Source: Selaginella moellendorffii | Lineage: Eukaryota > Streptophyta > Lycopodiopsida > Selaginellales > Selaginellaceae | NCBI RefSeq assembly: GCF_000143415.4 | Contig: NW_003314267.1 | Span: forward strand, 868,322 to 932,321 | Length of the DNA: 64,000 nt | Direction: 5' to 3' | Shown: positions 1-12,017 of the stretch, one piece after another | Layout of the letters: each line of letters starts with the position of its first letter | How positions within the stretch are numbered: the stretch's first letter is position 1 | The notes under the pieces: model-generated | What the model was told of the DNA's origin: nothing | What the model saw: the letters and a program-made list of their open reading frames with translations, nothing else | Database searches by the model: none | Position numbers and translations under genes: made by a program

Positions 1-640
1 AATATTCTAAGGACCAAAATATTCCCTCTCTCTCTCTCAATGGGGGGTTCCAAATGTATAGTAGGGATAATGGGTAAGTTGGGTATGGCCGACCAACTTG
101 AGGTATAGTCTAACTTCTCCTTGCATGTCTGTCCTTGTTCTACATTTAGTGTAGCACATGACCCTTTATTCTATGGTGTTTTACCATAAAATAATCACAA
201 AGAAAAACTTAAACCCTCTATATGTGGAATTCAAGTTTTAAAGCTTTGGGCCACTAAATGAATGGAGCCAAATGTAAACTCCTTAATTTGGACTTCTTGG
301 GAGGTAATCCAGCCTAATACTATTCAAACATAAAGAAGCTTAATTAATTATAAAAAGGGGTGCACTCTTGTTTATGGGACCCTTTCCCTCTATATTTGAA
401 CCCCATAGATCATCTCTCAAGTCATTCCCTTTGATTGCTTACAATCCACCATATTTCCTTGCAAGTTCACGCCCTTGTGAAAGGAAATATAAGCAACCAA
501 AGGGAACGACTCAAGGGACGATTCATAAGGGTTCAAATATAGAGGGAAAGGGCCCATGAATAAAAGTGCACCCTCTTTTCCAATCGGTTAAGGGTCTTGA
601 GATATTTGGGGTTAAGCGTCATTGTGTTTGAATAGTATTA

Positions 641-822
641 GGTTGGGTGACCTCTCAGGAAGTCTAAACTCAAGAGATTATAGGAAACTAATAGCCACAG
701 CTCTCCCGAGAGCCTCGCTTTTTTGACACCCTACCCCTTAGGTCGAGCCTAGTTGGGAGCAAATTGAACCTGCCAAATGTCAATTAACATATGATGTGAT
801 TCCCCGAAACCTCTTTGATACC
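641..822. repeat. Direct repeat copy A (~182 bp)
   Basis: This block begins GGTTGGGTGACCTC and ends with TTTGATACC. The block at 825-1007 repeats it with scattered substitutions (about 90% identity by eye). Both contain the shared core CCACAGCTCTCCCGAGAGCC. Confidence 0.8.
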
Positions 823-824
823 AT

Positions 825-1007
825 GGGTTGGGTAACCTCCTAGGAAGTCTAAACTCAAGAGCTTATAAGAAACTAATAGCCACAGCTCTCCCGAGAGCCT
901 TGCTTTTCTGACACCTTACCCCTTAGGTCAAGCCCAGTTGGGAGCAAATTGGACCTGCCAAATGTCAATCAACATATAATGTGATTCCCCAAAACCTTTT
1001 TGATACC
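825..1007. repeat. Direct repeat copy B (~183 bp)
   Basis: This is the second copy of the block at 641-822, in the same orientation and almost adjacent to it. The arrangement looks like a tandem duplication inside the larger repeat mosaic. Confidence 0.8.
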
Positions 1008-1186
1008 AAATGTAAACTTCTTAATTTGAACTTCTTGGGAGGTCACCCAACCCAATACTATTCAAACCTAAGGACGTTTAACAAGACCTTTAACTGATTG
1101 GAAAAAGGGAGTGCATTTTTGTTCATGGGCCTTTTCCCTCTATATTTAAACCCTATGGATCGTTTCTCATGATTGCTTACACCAAA

Positions 1187-1446
1187 CTCCTAAACTTGAA
1201 GCCAAGAAGTAAAAGAACTAGAGCATGGAGTGACTCTTAAGCATACAGCACAAGGAGTGAAGGAATAGTAGTACAGAGTGGCTTGGAACAGTCCTAGCAT
1301 TTAGCATCCCAATGCCAGGACTAGCATGCAAAACAGAGCCAAACAGAATTTGGTGTTATTTTAGCATACCGGTAGCCTAATGTAAGGATATGGGTACTTC
1401 ACCAACTAGCGTGGTATGGAATTTGGGCTTAAATCCAAGTTGGATG
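1187..1446. repeat. Inverted repeat, left arm
   Basis: The reverse complement of 1691-1954 aligns along this arm. Shared landmarks are GAAGGAA, TTGGAACA, ATTTAGCATC, the ATACCGGTRGCCTAATG block and GGTATGGAA. The arms are diverged and separated by about 245 bp, so a transcript through them could fold into a long imperfect hairpin. Confidence 0.7.
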
Positions 1447-1690
1447 CAAAACAAAGACAAGCACACAAGCAAGAGCTAAATTACACCTTAAGTTCGTCAG
1501 CCATTCTTGACCTACCCATTATTCTTACTATACATTTGGAACCCCCCCCCCTCCTCCTTTGAGGAACAAGAGGGACTGATAAAGGGAAGGGAATCAACAA
1601 TACTGGTTTCTTACTGTCATGGCAGTAAGGAAAGAATATCTGAAAGTACTAGCTGACAAGTAATTTTTGATACCTAAAATCACATTTGTG

Positions 1691-1954
1691 ACATCCAGCT
1701 TGGGTCTAAACCCAAGTTCCATACCATACTAGCTGGTGGAGTATCCATATCCTCGCATTAGGCCACCGGTATACTGAAATAATGCCAAACTCCATTTGGC
1801 TCCGTTTTGTGTGCCAATTTTGGCATTAAGATGCTAAATGCTTTAGGATTGTTCCAAGTTGTTGTATATTCCTATCCTTTGGCTCTTTGGGTTGTATGCT
1901 CAGGAGACATTCCGTGTTTTAGTTCCTTCATTCTTTAGCTTCATACTTAGGAGT
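1691..1954. repeat. Inverted repeat, right arm
   Basis: This is the right arm of the imperfect inverted repeat whose left arm is 1187-1446. No transposase reading frame lies between the arms. A MITE-like or foldback element is one possible reading. Confidence 0.7.
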
Positions 1955-2223
1955 TTAGCTTTGGACCTTCATTCAATGGCCCAATGCCTTGAAACTTGGG
2001 TTCCGCACCATTGTTTTTTTGATATGTGGTATATGACATGTGGCAGATAGAAGGTTTAGGTTCGGCTTCATGGTTATCCTATGGTAAATCACCATAGAAT
2101 AAATGGTAGAAACCACATCTACTACAGTTAAGTTAGAGAAATAAAAAAAATTCTTAGGAAAAAGTAAAAGGTAAAAAAAAAAGGGTTAGATGGTAAATTA
2201 AAAGATTAACACTTACTATCTAT

Positions 2224-2760
<537 letters not shown>

Positions 2761-3916
2761 TGTATTTATAAACCTTACAAAATCAATAATTTCTTACATA
2801 TTTAAATATCAATACTTAATATCCATATTTACTATCTTATGAATTCAATATCTTATACATTTGAATCTCATGTGAATTTATGAAATAAATGACAAAGTAT
2901 AAAGTCCATACAAGGTTTTAATATAACATTATTTAAAATATTTGAATTTAAAATTGATGATGTTGTTATTATTAGTTAATATTTTATATGAGTAACATTG
3001 TAGTAAAGTAAAGAATTTTATTAAATGTTTCTTCTAGGAAATGAGTCATAAAATTTTTTTTATATATTTTAGTTGTGATCATTTAATTTCATATAAAATA
3101 TTTCATATTTAATATTTTATATTATTAACTAAAATTTAATAGTAGTTGTTAATATAATTATTTAAATTTAGTATATTTATTTACAAATTTTTTGTTATCT
3201 GGATCACATTATATTTTGGCATTATATTTTGGTAAAATGTGTGGGTACAATAGAAGTATATTTCACAACTTAATAAATAATTAAATATAAAAAGTTAATA
3301 AAATATTTTATTTAATTAAAATAACACTTATTTTAAAAATATTTTAACTTCAATTGCATTTACCAATGCTTAGAGAACTTAGTGGCTATAAACATTGTTG
3401 ATATTAAAAGATACATAAAGAACATTTTAATGTTAATAATGCTCAACTGAAAGACAATAAAATATATGCAAATTAATTTCCTTTATCATTGTTGTCCTTA
3501 AAACACTTTGCAATCCAAGAAATTCTTTAACACTAATTTCTCTTAAGTTTTGTTGGGAGAACTTTTTCATGTTGAAACATTAAATTCCTACAATATTTTA
3601 AACTCTTTACAAATTCAATGCAAATTGGCTATAGAGGAGAGGCACTGTCTAATCTTGTGTGGGTAGCTGTGGTGGTGGGGTCTCTCAGAATTGAACTTAA
3701 AAAGGAAAGAACTTTCTCATCGACATAAAAAAAACATTGGTTTTTGGAGCACGGCACGTCATTCCAAGATCATGATTCTGGTCGATCACAAAGGCATGGG
3801 CGCCAGCACAGCCATCGGATCGAATCGAACGGCTAAGTCGAGGCTGCCGTTGATTCCGTCAAGTTGGAGCGGGAAAAATGCCAGAGTAGGGCTTCTATAG
3901 GCGATGCCAGGCGGCG
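2761..3916. other. AT-rich intergenic DNA and upstream region of the GT92 gene
   Basis: The sequence is strongly AT-rich to about 3650 and then rises in GC toward the gene at 3917. No coding signal is supported. The last 200 bp probably include the promoter and 5' leader of the glycosyltransferase gene. Confidence 0.6.
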
Positions 3917-5521
3917 ATGGCGGCCTTCCACAAGGCCATGATCTGCCGCATTTGGATCGTGCTGCTCGTCACTCTTCTCTGGATCGGCCTCTGGTACAGC
4001 AGAATCTCTCCGGCGACCTCGGATTTGGCAGCGCACAGGAAGGATCTTCACAGGTTTGGAGGAAATTTGGCCCGGAATTCGTCCTTCTCGAAGTTCTGGG
4101 AGGTGGAAGACGGCCAGCTTACTGCCGATCTCATCCACGAGGTTGTGGAGGAGCTCGAGAAGATTAGGGATGGGACTCCTGGTGGTGTGGTCGCGGCTAA
4201 TCGCAAGGAGCCTTGCGATGAGCGGCGGGATTTAGCAAGGGAACGGGGCTTTCGACGGATTGGAGAGACGCTTCACGCCTTTGTCCTCTCCAGTGTGGCA
4301 AGATTTTCTCTGGAAGAATTCACCGCGGTGGGATTGGTTTCTATCCAACTGAGAGGCTTTGCCGGTAATCCATTGCAGTCTTGTGCTTGGGTTCCAAAGG
4401 CTGGATCCAGTTCTGTCGCGGCTGCTCTGGCGGCTTCCAACGATTCTTCGGTGATTTGGGGGAACTCTTGGCTGGGGTACGTGAATGAAAGCCACACGGA
4501 GAAGACCTTCTACGATGTGGGCGTGGTGAAATGCTCGTTCGAGGAGCCAGTAGGGGCAAATGGAGAAGGCGGGTTTCTAGTGCTCAACATGACAAGAAAC
4601 TCGTCACCGCCACCTCTTGTGGATCACTCAGGGATCATCGAGCAAAGTTACGTGCCTGTTTTTCAAGAGCTTCCGGAAGAGATCTCCTCGATCCAATTCG
4701 AAGGGCCGTTTCGATTCGACTATGCCTACTGCTCGCCTCTGCTGACACCGAGCAAGAACGTATCGGCCAAGTACGTGAAAGAGTGGCTCATGTATCACCA
4801 AGGCCTGTGGAGCGAGAGTCACGTCCACTACTTCTTCTACGACGCCGGTGGGATCGATTCGAGGCTGCTGGAAGTCTTCCAGCCGCTGATGGAGAAGAAG
4901 TTTCTCACAGTGATAGACATGAGAGAATTGGTACTGTTCGAGTCTGCTGGTGACGGTCACCAGCTTGTGATCAACGATTGCCTCCAGCGAAGCCGGTTTC
5001 TAGCGACCTGGGCATTCTTCTGGGACTTGGACGAGTACCTCCAGCTCGTAAATTCCACATCGATGGCAGCTTTGCTCAGGAGCTATGAGAGTTCTCCCTG
5101 GATATCTCTAGCAAACTTGGTGTGGAGCAGGACTTACTGCAAGGAAACGAGCGCGGAGGACGAGTGGGCCGTGGAGAGGATGCGTTTCAGGCTGCGGTAC
5201 CCGACTTGCGGGGACGAGCAAAGGGCCGAGACTTGCCACGGCGTGGAGGGGCACAGGAAGTGGATCGCCAACCCGCGCAAGGTGCTCGTCGCGTCCATCC
5301 ACCGGACTGTGGAGCCCGAGTGGAACGGCGAGATCCTGCGAGCCTCCATCGCCAGGCTCAACCATTTCCACGGCCTGGCCGTGGAGGGCAGCGCGAATTC
5401 CAGCTGCTGGATCGTGAAGAAGCTCGACCAGGTGAACGAGTCGAGCCTGGTGGACGGATGGTGGCTCAAAGACGAGAGCTTTGCAGTGGCCGCCATGGAG
5501 CAGCATCGCAAGGGACTTTAG
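3917..5521 (+). CDS. GT92 (DUF23) family glycosyltransferase, type II membrane protein
   Basis: This is an intronless 534-residue protein. Residues about 8-28 form one hydrophobic signal anchor, the layout of a Golgi type II glycosyltransferase. The C-terminal half carries GT92/DUF23 hallmarks: HVHYFFYDAGG near residue 310, CLQRSRFLATWAFFWDLDEYL (the DLDEYL acidic motif that likely binds the metal and nucleotide sugar), and a conserved Cys-rich stretch after it. Plant GT92 proteins include the GALS galactan beta-1,4-galactosyltransferases of pectin, but this protein could belong to another plant GT92 clade, so the acceptor is not assigned. The start is the first Met that directly precedes the anchor. 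Several N-glycosylation sequons (NESH, NMTR, NSTS) fit a luminal catalytic domain. Confidence 0.85.
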   Translation: MAAFHKAMICRIWIVLLVTLLWIGLWYSRISPATSDLAAHRKDLHRFGGNLARNSSFSKFWEVEDGQLTADLIHEVVEELEKIRDGTPGGVVAANRKEPCDERRDLARERGFRRIGETLHAFVLSSVARFSLEEFTAVGLVSIQLRGFAGNPLQSCAWVPKAGSSSVAAALAASNDSSVIWGNSWLGYVNESHTEKTFYDVGVVKCSFEEPVGANGEGGFLVLNMTRNSSPPPLVDHSGIIEQSYVPVFQELPEEISSIQFEGPFRFDYAYCSPLLTPSKNVSAKYVKEWLMYHQGLWSESHVHYFFYDAGGIDSRLLEVFQPLMEKKFLTVIDMRELVLFESAGDGHQLVINDCLQRSRFLATWAFFWDLDEYLQLVNSTSMAALLRSYESSPWISLANLVWSRTYCKETSAEDEWAVERMRFRLRYPTCGDEQRAETCHGVEGHRKWIANPRKVLVASIHRTVEPEWNGEILRASIARLNHFHGLAVEGSANSSCWIVKKLDQVNESSLVDGWWLKDESFAVAAMEQHRKGL

Positions 5522-6338
5522 AAACATTGACCTTATCCAGTCCACGCCAAATGTTGACTTCTTGTCAGAGCCCGCTTTAGACCCTACTGCAAGCGTGCAT
5601 AAGAAGCTTGCGTGAGGAAAAAAATAAAGGCCCAGAAGTTGACTTGGTCAAAGACCTAAAAGGTAACCTAAAAAGGTGCCACGTAGACTTTCCTTGATCA
5701 CATAGAAACGAGGAATATCTTATCGCTTCACCCGTATGGTATGTCCTGCGCCCTCCCTGACATGGCCGGAAGCAAAAAACCAAAATGGCGTGCTACTTGC
5801 TTTTGGTTGCTTGACACACACCAAAAAAAAGAAATAAAAAAAGCCTGGTTTGAGAGATTGAGATTTTGATAACGTCCTTCCATGCAGTGGTTTTTTATAT
5901 TGTTTTCCGGGGAAGGGAAAATAAAGCTGCTAGTATCTTTTGTCGTGGCCTTTCCCAAATCACTGTGATGTTTTGGCCCTCCTCGAGAGAGGTGATCATG
6001 CCATTGTTATCTAATGTATCTCAACATTTTTCGCGAAAACAATGGTTTTGATATGAACAAGATGAGTAACAAAGATCGCATCTGGAAGCACTGACATATA
6101 AATGTAGGAGACGAAAGCTACCAAACAGAGGCCATGCCTAGTTTAGCTAAAATGTGTCATAGTTTGTTAGAAGAGAGAGTGTGTGTAGCTAGTTAGCGAA
6201 GTATGGCGGGCCTGGCTTCTCCCAGCTTTTAAAATCAATGCTCTCATGGAATGGAGTGGAGTGGAGTGGAGAGCTTTATTTTAGGTCGTAGGAGGAGGAG
6301 GAGCTAGGAGAGAGCGCTAGAGAAAAGGCGAATCATCG
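5522..6338. other. Intergenic region upstream of phototropin
   Basis: No gene is supported. A short run of GGAGT pentanucleotides lies near 6250-6275, just before the phototropin leader. Small open frames here have no recognisable domain. Confidence 0.6.
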
Positions 6339-9300
6339 ATGGAAGCCTTGAGCAAGAATGGTGGCCGGATGAATGAAGGAGCGCAGCAGCGCGGCGGCAT
6401 TGACATGTTAGGAATCCCGCGGCCGCAGCTCCCGCGCGACGCCAGGGGATCGCTGGAGGTGTTCCAGCCGCAGCAGCAAAGATCGGGCGAGAGGGATGCT
6501 GGCATCGCCATCGGCGTGGCGGATTCTCGAAATTTCGGCCGAAGCGGTCGCTATGGCGCCCAAGAACAGCAGGTTTTCGGCGGGAGGTCTGTGGAGAGCA
6601 CGCTGGATTTGGCGACGACGAATGCCGGGTGGAGGAGATCGCCGTCTGGCTCGGGTTCCAAGAGTCCAGTTTGCGGCCATTTCCAAGGGGATTTTTCCTC
6701 CATCGCCAAGCCGCAGAACGATCGCGCTGCCGCCGAGCGTGCGGCGGAATGGGGGCTGGTTCTCAAGGCCGATGTTGGCTCGGGCAAGATCCAAGGCGTG
6801 GGGGTCCGGAATAACTCCGGGGACTCCAAGACTAGCGGGAGAAACTCTGGGAGGAGGACTTCGGAGGAGTCTTCCTCGGATGCTGGCAGCGAGGCCGCGC
6901 TTGGGGGTCGGCCTCACATTCCGAGAGTCTCGGAAGATTTGAAGGACGCGCTCTCATCGTTCCAGCAGACGTTCGTAGTGTGCGATGCGACCGACCCGGA
7001 GCTTCCAATTCTCTATGCGAGCGCTGGTTTTTTCAGCATGACGGGATACACTGCCAAGGAAGTGATCGGCCGAAACTGGTGTGGAAGTGCTACTTGTTGG
7101 TTTGATCTCACGGTTTATTTTTGTTTTCCAGTCGATTCTTGCAAGGTACCGAGACGGATCCAGTGGATGTTTCCAAAATCCGAGTGGCTTTGGAGCAAGG
7201 GAAGAGCTTCTGTGGACGGCTGCTAAACTACAAGAAGAATGGAACGCCATTTTGGAATCTCTTGACAATAGCTCCAATCAAAGACGAAGATGGCAAGGTT
7301 CTTAAGTACATCGGGTCAGTTTTCCTCTATTTTCCAATTCACGCCATACTCAGATTGAGTTTCACATGTAGGATGCTGGTTGAGGTGAGCCAGTTTACAG
7401 AGGGATCTAAAGACAAAGCTGTTCGTCCGAATGGAATGCCAGAGTCTCTGATCAAGTACGATGGTGAGTTATCTTATATGTTCCAGCTTCATAAATATGG
7501 TTTTGTTTAAAAAGATTTTTGCTGTCGCTGTTGATGTTCAAAAGCTCGACAGAAAGACAGCGTCGTGAGCTCGGTGTCTGAGCTCGTGGAGGTTTTCTCG
7601 ACGTCGAAGCGAGACCAGTCCAACGACCACGACCGACGAGCTAGTGCTGGCAAGCTTACAGATGTTCCTGAGGCTAGTCCCGTGAAGGCGAGCAAGAGAA
7701 CTCGCAGGTCATCCAGCTTACTGTCCTTTTTGAGGTAAATTTCGTTTTTATTTTCCTGCCAGAGATACCGACTGAGTAGATGATGCCAGGCGACATGCGA
7801 AGGATTCCGCTGAGATCGATCAATTGACGCTGAAGACTGCCGACAATGTCGACGACTTTCCTGAGGACTTTCAGAGAAAGAAGGAAATTCGAAGAGGCAT
7901 CGACCTGGCAACCACATTGGAGCGTATCGAAAAGAACTTTGTCATCACTGATCCCCGTCTCCCCGACAATCCAATCGTAAGGTCTCAGCCTGTTTTGCGC
8001 CGATTCAAATGCAATATTATTACAACCGCAGATTTTTGCATCCGATTCCTTTTTGGAGCTAACGGAGTACAGCCGAGAGGAAATTCTGGGAAAAAACTGC
8101 AGGTCAGGATCAATACTTGACAAGAGTGGTAAAATTTTGATTGAAAAATTACAGATTCTTACAAGGACCCGATACGAATCAGGAGACGGTGACTAGAATT
8201 CGGTATGCCATTCGGGATCAGAAAAGCATCACTGTTCAACTTCTAAACTACACCAAACGGGGTATGCACTATCTGTTCGTGAACTCTCCTCCTAATGTTC
8301 TTGTCAATTTAATAGGGAAGCCTTTCTGGAATTTGTTTCACTTGCAACCCATGAGAGACAACAAGGTGCCCTTGTTTCTGCTGCAAACCATCTAGATACG
8401 CTAATCTTGTATATGCATGCAGGGAGAGTTGCAGTACTTTATAGGAGTTCAGCTGGATGGAAGCCAGCATTTTGACAAAGTTCGCAAGGGGCTTCCTGAC
8501 AAGGTCGAGCACGAGGGCGTTCAAGTGGTAAGTGCCATATCACAAGCAGGATATTTTGTTCAGCGATCTTATGCTGCTGGTTTAGATCCAATCTGCAGCT
8601 GGCAACGTGGATACTGCAGTTCGTGAACTCCCAGATGCAAATCAGGTAAAGCTAGATAGAAGAATGATCACCAAGCTCTCATGTTCTGCTTAACGCTGTG
8701 TGTAGAATGTCTTTGAGATTTGGAGGAATTACTCAAAAAAAGTGTGTCCCAAGCCTCACAAGGTTCACAGTACTTCCTGGGCAGCCATAAACAAGGTGGA
8801 AGCTGTTCAATGAAACACTGGCATTAATTTGCTTTTGACAGGTTGTAAAAAAAGATGGACTCTTGAACTTACAGCATTTTCGGCCAGTCAAAGCTCTTGG
8901 TTCTGGTGATACCGGAGGGTGAGTACTGTTTTAAACTGAATGTGCCAGCTTAATTTCTGTTTGGGGTTTGTAGTGTTCATTTAGTGGAGCTACGAGAAAC
9001 CGGCCAATTTTTTGCTATGAAAGCAATGGAGAAGTCGAGTATGCTCAATCGAAACAAGGTAAATTAACTATCGACAGAATATATCAACTCCTGCCGTGAA
9101 ATAGGTTCATAGAACACTCATGGAACGAGACATTTTGGATATGATGGATCACCCTTTTCTTCCAACTCTCTATGGATCGTTTGAGGTACACTTTAGATTT
9201 TAACATGATCAAATAGTAAAATAATTCTGAAGTGTAGACTGAGGCACATGTATGCTTGATCACGGATTTCTGTCCAGGAGGCGAACTCTTTCTTCTTCTA

Positions 9301-10397
9301 GACAGGCAACCGTCAAAAACATTCAACGAGCCTACTGTTTGGTAACGTTCTTTTGTTACTTTCGCATCTATTTGGAATTGTTTGGAGCTAACACGCAACT
9401 TTGGCTTCAAGTTTCTATGCAGCTGAAGTGGTTGTTGCTCTTGAGTATCTTCATTGCAGAGGTAACTTAGTTCTGTGCAGCTGACAAAAACATTCAATCT
9501 CATGGCCAGGTGTTGTTTACCGAGACCTTAAACCAGAGAACATACTTGTTCAAAGAAATGGCCATCTTTTGCTCACCGATTTCGATCTCTCATTTGTGAG
9601 CAACCCGAGAGCTCAGGTGACTTCTACCAAATTAAGTTCTGAACTAAACTTGGATTCTAGTGTCAGGTTATAAGACCACCCCCGCCTGCCTCTGAACGAC
9701 GGAAGAGAAAGAAAGAAGCACCAGTTCCCCCTACGTTTGTCGTGGAGCCTGTTGCAAGATCAAATTCTTTCGTTGGCACGGAGGAATACATTGCTCCTGT
9801 AAGCAGATTTTTTAAAGATGAGAAGTTTGTCATTTTTCTTTCTTTCTGTTTTGCAGGAAGTGATAAATGGTTCGGGCCACAGCAGTGCCGTGGATTGGTG
9901 GGCTCTTGGTAAGCCGACTGTCTCGCATAAAGCTCAAGCTTAACTTCTCCTCAGGAATTCTCTTGTATGAGATGCTCGTTGGATGGACTCCGTTCCGGGG
10001 TAAAAACAGACAGAAAACTTTTCACAACATTCTCCACAAAGAATTAAAATTTCCTAGCACTGTCCAGGTGGTAATTTTCTTATCCTTTTATTTAGATATT
10101 CTGATGGCATTGATGTCAACCAGGTCAGTCCTTCAGCAAAAGAACTAATCCATAGACTGCTGCAAAAGGACCCTTCGCAAAGGCTGGGCTCTTCAATGGG
10201 AGCGAACGAGATCAAACATCATCCTTTCTTCACTGGGGTGCGCTGGCCCCTTATTCGTTGCAAGGTAGCTAGTTCGGATTAAAGACTTTTCCTTACCCGG
10301 TTTACTGCAGAGCTGTCCGCGACTAGATGCTCCACTTACACTGACCGACGACTTTGTCAAAGGAACGTCTACGACAGACGCATTTGCTGTGTTTTAG
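6339..10397 (+). CDS. PHOT: Phototropin blue-light receptor kinase
   Basis: This is a multi-exon gene with tiny introns, encoding two LOV photosensor domains and an AGC-VIII Ser/Thr kinase. LOV1 spans about 6949-7320. Splicing out 7079-7131 joins GRN to CRFLQG and restores the photoactive-cysteine motif NCRFLQ. LOV2 spans about 7900-8450, and its second NCRFLQ is also restored by splicing (after the exon ending near 8102). The kinase runs from about 8845 with the glycine loop LGSGDTGG, the lysine segment [16 protein letters not shown] near 9515, DFD in place of DFG near 9580 (typical of this clade), and an insert before GTEEYIAPE. It ends in [16 protein letters not shown]. The family acts at the plasma membrane in phototropism, chloroplast movement and stomatal opening: LOV2 forms a flavin-cysteinyl adduct in blue light and releases the kinase. 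All key residues are intact. Confidence 0.95.
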
Positions 10398-10682
10398 ATC
10401 ATAACTTGTCGGTATGTCCTCTAACGAAAACGTCTGTGCATTAGATGCCACCTGCACGGAGAAGTTGTATGATAACAGTAGAGAGCCAATACGGTAATCC
10501 GCAATCGTTCTTCTCATTCTCCAGTTAAAAATTGAGGCCAAGTGGCAGGCACCATAGTGGGTTTGTCATGATGCGGTGTTGGTAGTGCTCGATGTCACAT
10601 TTCCTAAAGCCAGGTTTGTGCTGTTCATCATATCGTTCTTCCTATAAGTGTGTCTAACTCGGTGCAACATTCAGAGGTAACG

Positions 10683-11842
10683 ATGCTTCTTGCACGAGGC
10701 TTGTGCGTTTTAACAATCGCTCTTGTAGTTCTATGCGACGAGGGCCCTGCATTGAATTATTCTTACTATGCTAAGACATGTCCCCGGGCTGAATCCATTG
10801 TCAGCTCCAGCATCAGAACGTTTTTAAGGCGGGACAGGAGTGAAGTCGCCGGGCTGCTGCGAATATTTTTCCACGACTGCTTCGTTCAGGCAAGTTATTC
10901 GTTTGGTTTTCAAGTTGATTCAGGTAAATGCAAAAATCTTGCAGGGATGTGACGCGTCTGTTCTTCTCATGGGCCTCAACGGCAAAGAGTCCGAGCAGCA
11001 GGCAGTTCCAAATCTAACTCTACGCCCAAAATCCTTGCAAGCGATCACCGACATCAAGGCACGTCTAGAAAAGGCTTGCCCCGGGACTGTCTCGTGCGCA
11101 GATATAATCGCATTAGCCACCCGAGACGCTGTCAACGAGGTAAGCTTTCCAACGTCCTTGTTTATGCTCTTGGCTTGTAATTTCCTCTACTTAGGCTGGC
11201 GGCCCCTGGTTCCCTCTCCCCACCGGTCGCAAAGACAGCAAAAGCTTTGCAAGTGTGCAGGAGACCCTCAACAACTTGCCTCCACCGTCTTTCAACGCCT
11301 CTGAGCTGCTGGAGAGCTTCCAAAGCAAGGGGTTGAACGCTACTGATCTCGTCGCTCTGTCAGGTAAGTTTGCTCGAGAGTTTAAAAGAGCCGCTCTAAT
11401 GCATTGAATCTAAACAGGTGCTCACACGGTCGGCAAAGCCCACTGCCCGACGTTCTCCGGCCGCTTGCGTCCATCGCTGGACCCCGACTTGGACATAAAT
11501 TTCGCCCAAAAGCTGGCGGCGACTTGCCGGGAAGGCGACGACGACTTCGCGACCTCAAACTCCACGGATCTCGACAGCTCCACTCCAAACCGATTCGACA
11601 ACGCGTACTACAGGAACCTGTTGGGGAAGAAGGGGCTTCTCACCTCGGACCAGCAGCTGTTCGTGGACAATCGCACGAGCAGCCTGGTGGAAGCGTTCGC
11701 GCGCAGCCAGCGCTCCTTCTTCTCGCAGTTTGCGGCGTCGTTCGTCAAGCTCAGCAAGATCCAAGTGCTCACTGGGAGCGAGGGGGAGGTCCGGATCAAT
11801 TGCTCCGTTGCCAATCCATCGCGAATGCTCTACGATGCTTGA
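10683..11842 (+). CDS. Class III secretory peroxidase
   Basis: Four exons (10683-10889, 10945-11139, 11195-11363, 11418-11842) give 331 residues. An N-terminal signal peptide (LCVLTIALVVLC) precedes the peroxidase domain. The distal motif LLRIFFHDCFVQGCDASVL contains the catalytic His, CADIIALATRDAV is the conserved helix, and SGAHTVGKAHC carries the proximal haem-ligand His. Conserved cysteines fit the four family disulphides. Such enzymes use H2O2 to oxidise phenolics in the wall or apoplast and act in lignin or suberin formation and defence. The first intron appears to be GC-AG (donor CAG|GCAAGT at 10890), because only that splice gives the conserved FVQGCDAS. A start 33 bp upstream (10650) is possible, but the chosen Met sits directly before the signal peptide. 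Confidence 0.93.
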
Positions 11843-12017
11843 AATCTACATTAAATTTTTGGTGGTGTATAGTTTTGGTGTATTTGTCAATGTATGTTTT
11901 TGATTGACAGTGATTTTGTTTAAAGGTACTTTGATATATGGTGCGAAGAATGAGAATGGAAAAAAAAAAGAGAGGGGATTTTTCATTCATTGATTCATAT
12001 TATAAGCTTTTTTACTT

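Larger units (their letters stand above)
1..2220. repeat. Mosaic of direct and inverted repeats, gene-free
   Basis: No gene is supported here. The stretch is built from diverged copies of a few sequences. Positions 641-822 and 825-1007 are two near-identical direct copies of about 182 bp. Positions 1187-1446 and 1691-1954 form an imperfect inverted repeat with arms of about 260 bp. The sequence near 262-345 recurs in direct orientation near 1008-1085, and 530-600 recurs inverted near 1083-1147. The sequence near 40-120 recurs inverted near 1470-1550. The pattern suggests nested or rearranged non-autonomous transposable elements. No coding domain or clear terminal motif was recognised, so no family is named. 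Confidence 0.7.

Noticed and set aside
7000-7140. Missing photoactive cysteine in LOV1 of phototropin
   Set aside because: The unspliced frame reads GRNW, but splicing out 7079-7131 gives NCRFLQ.
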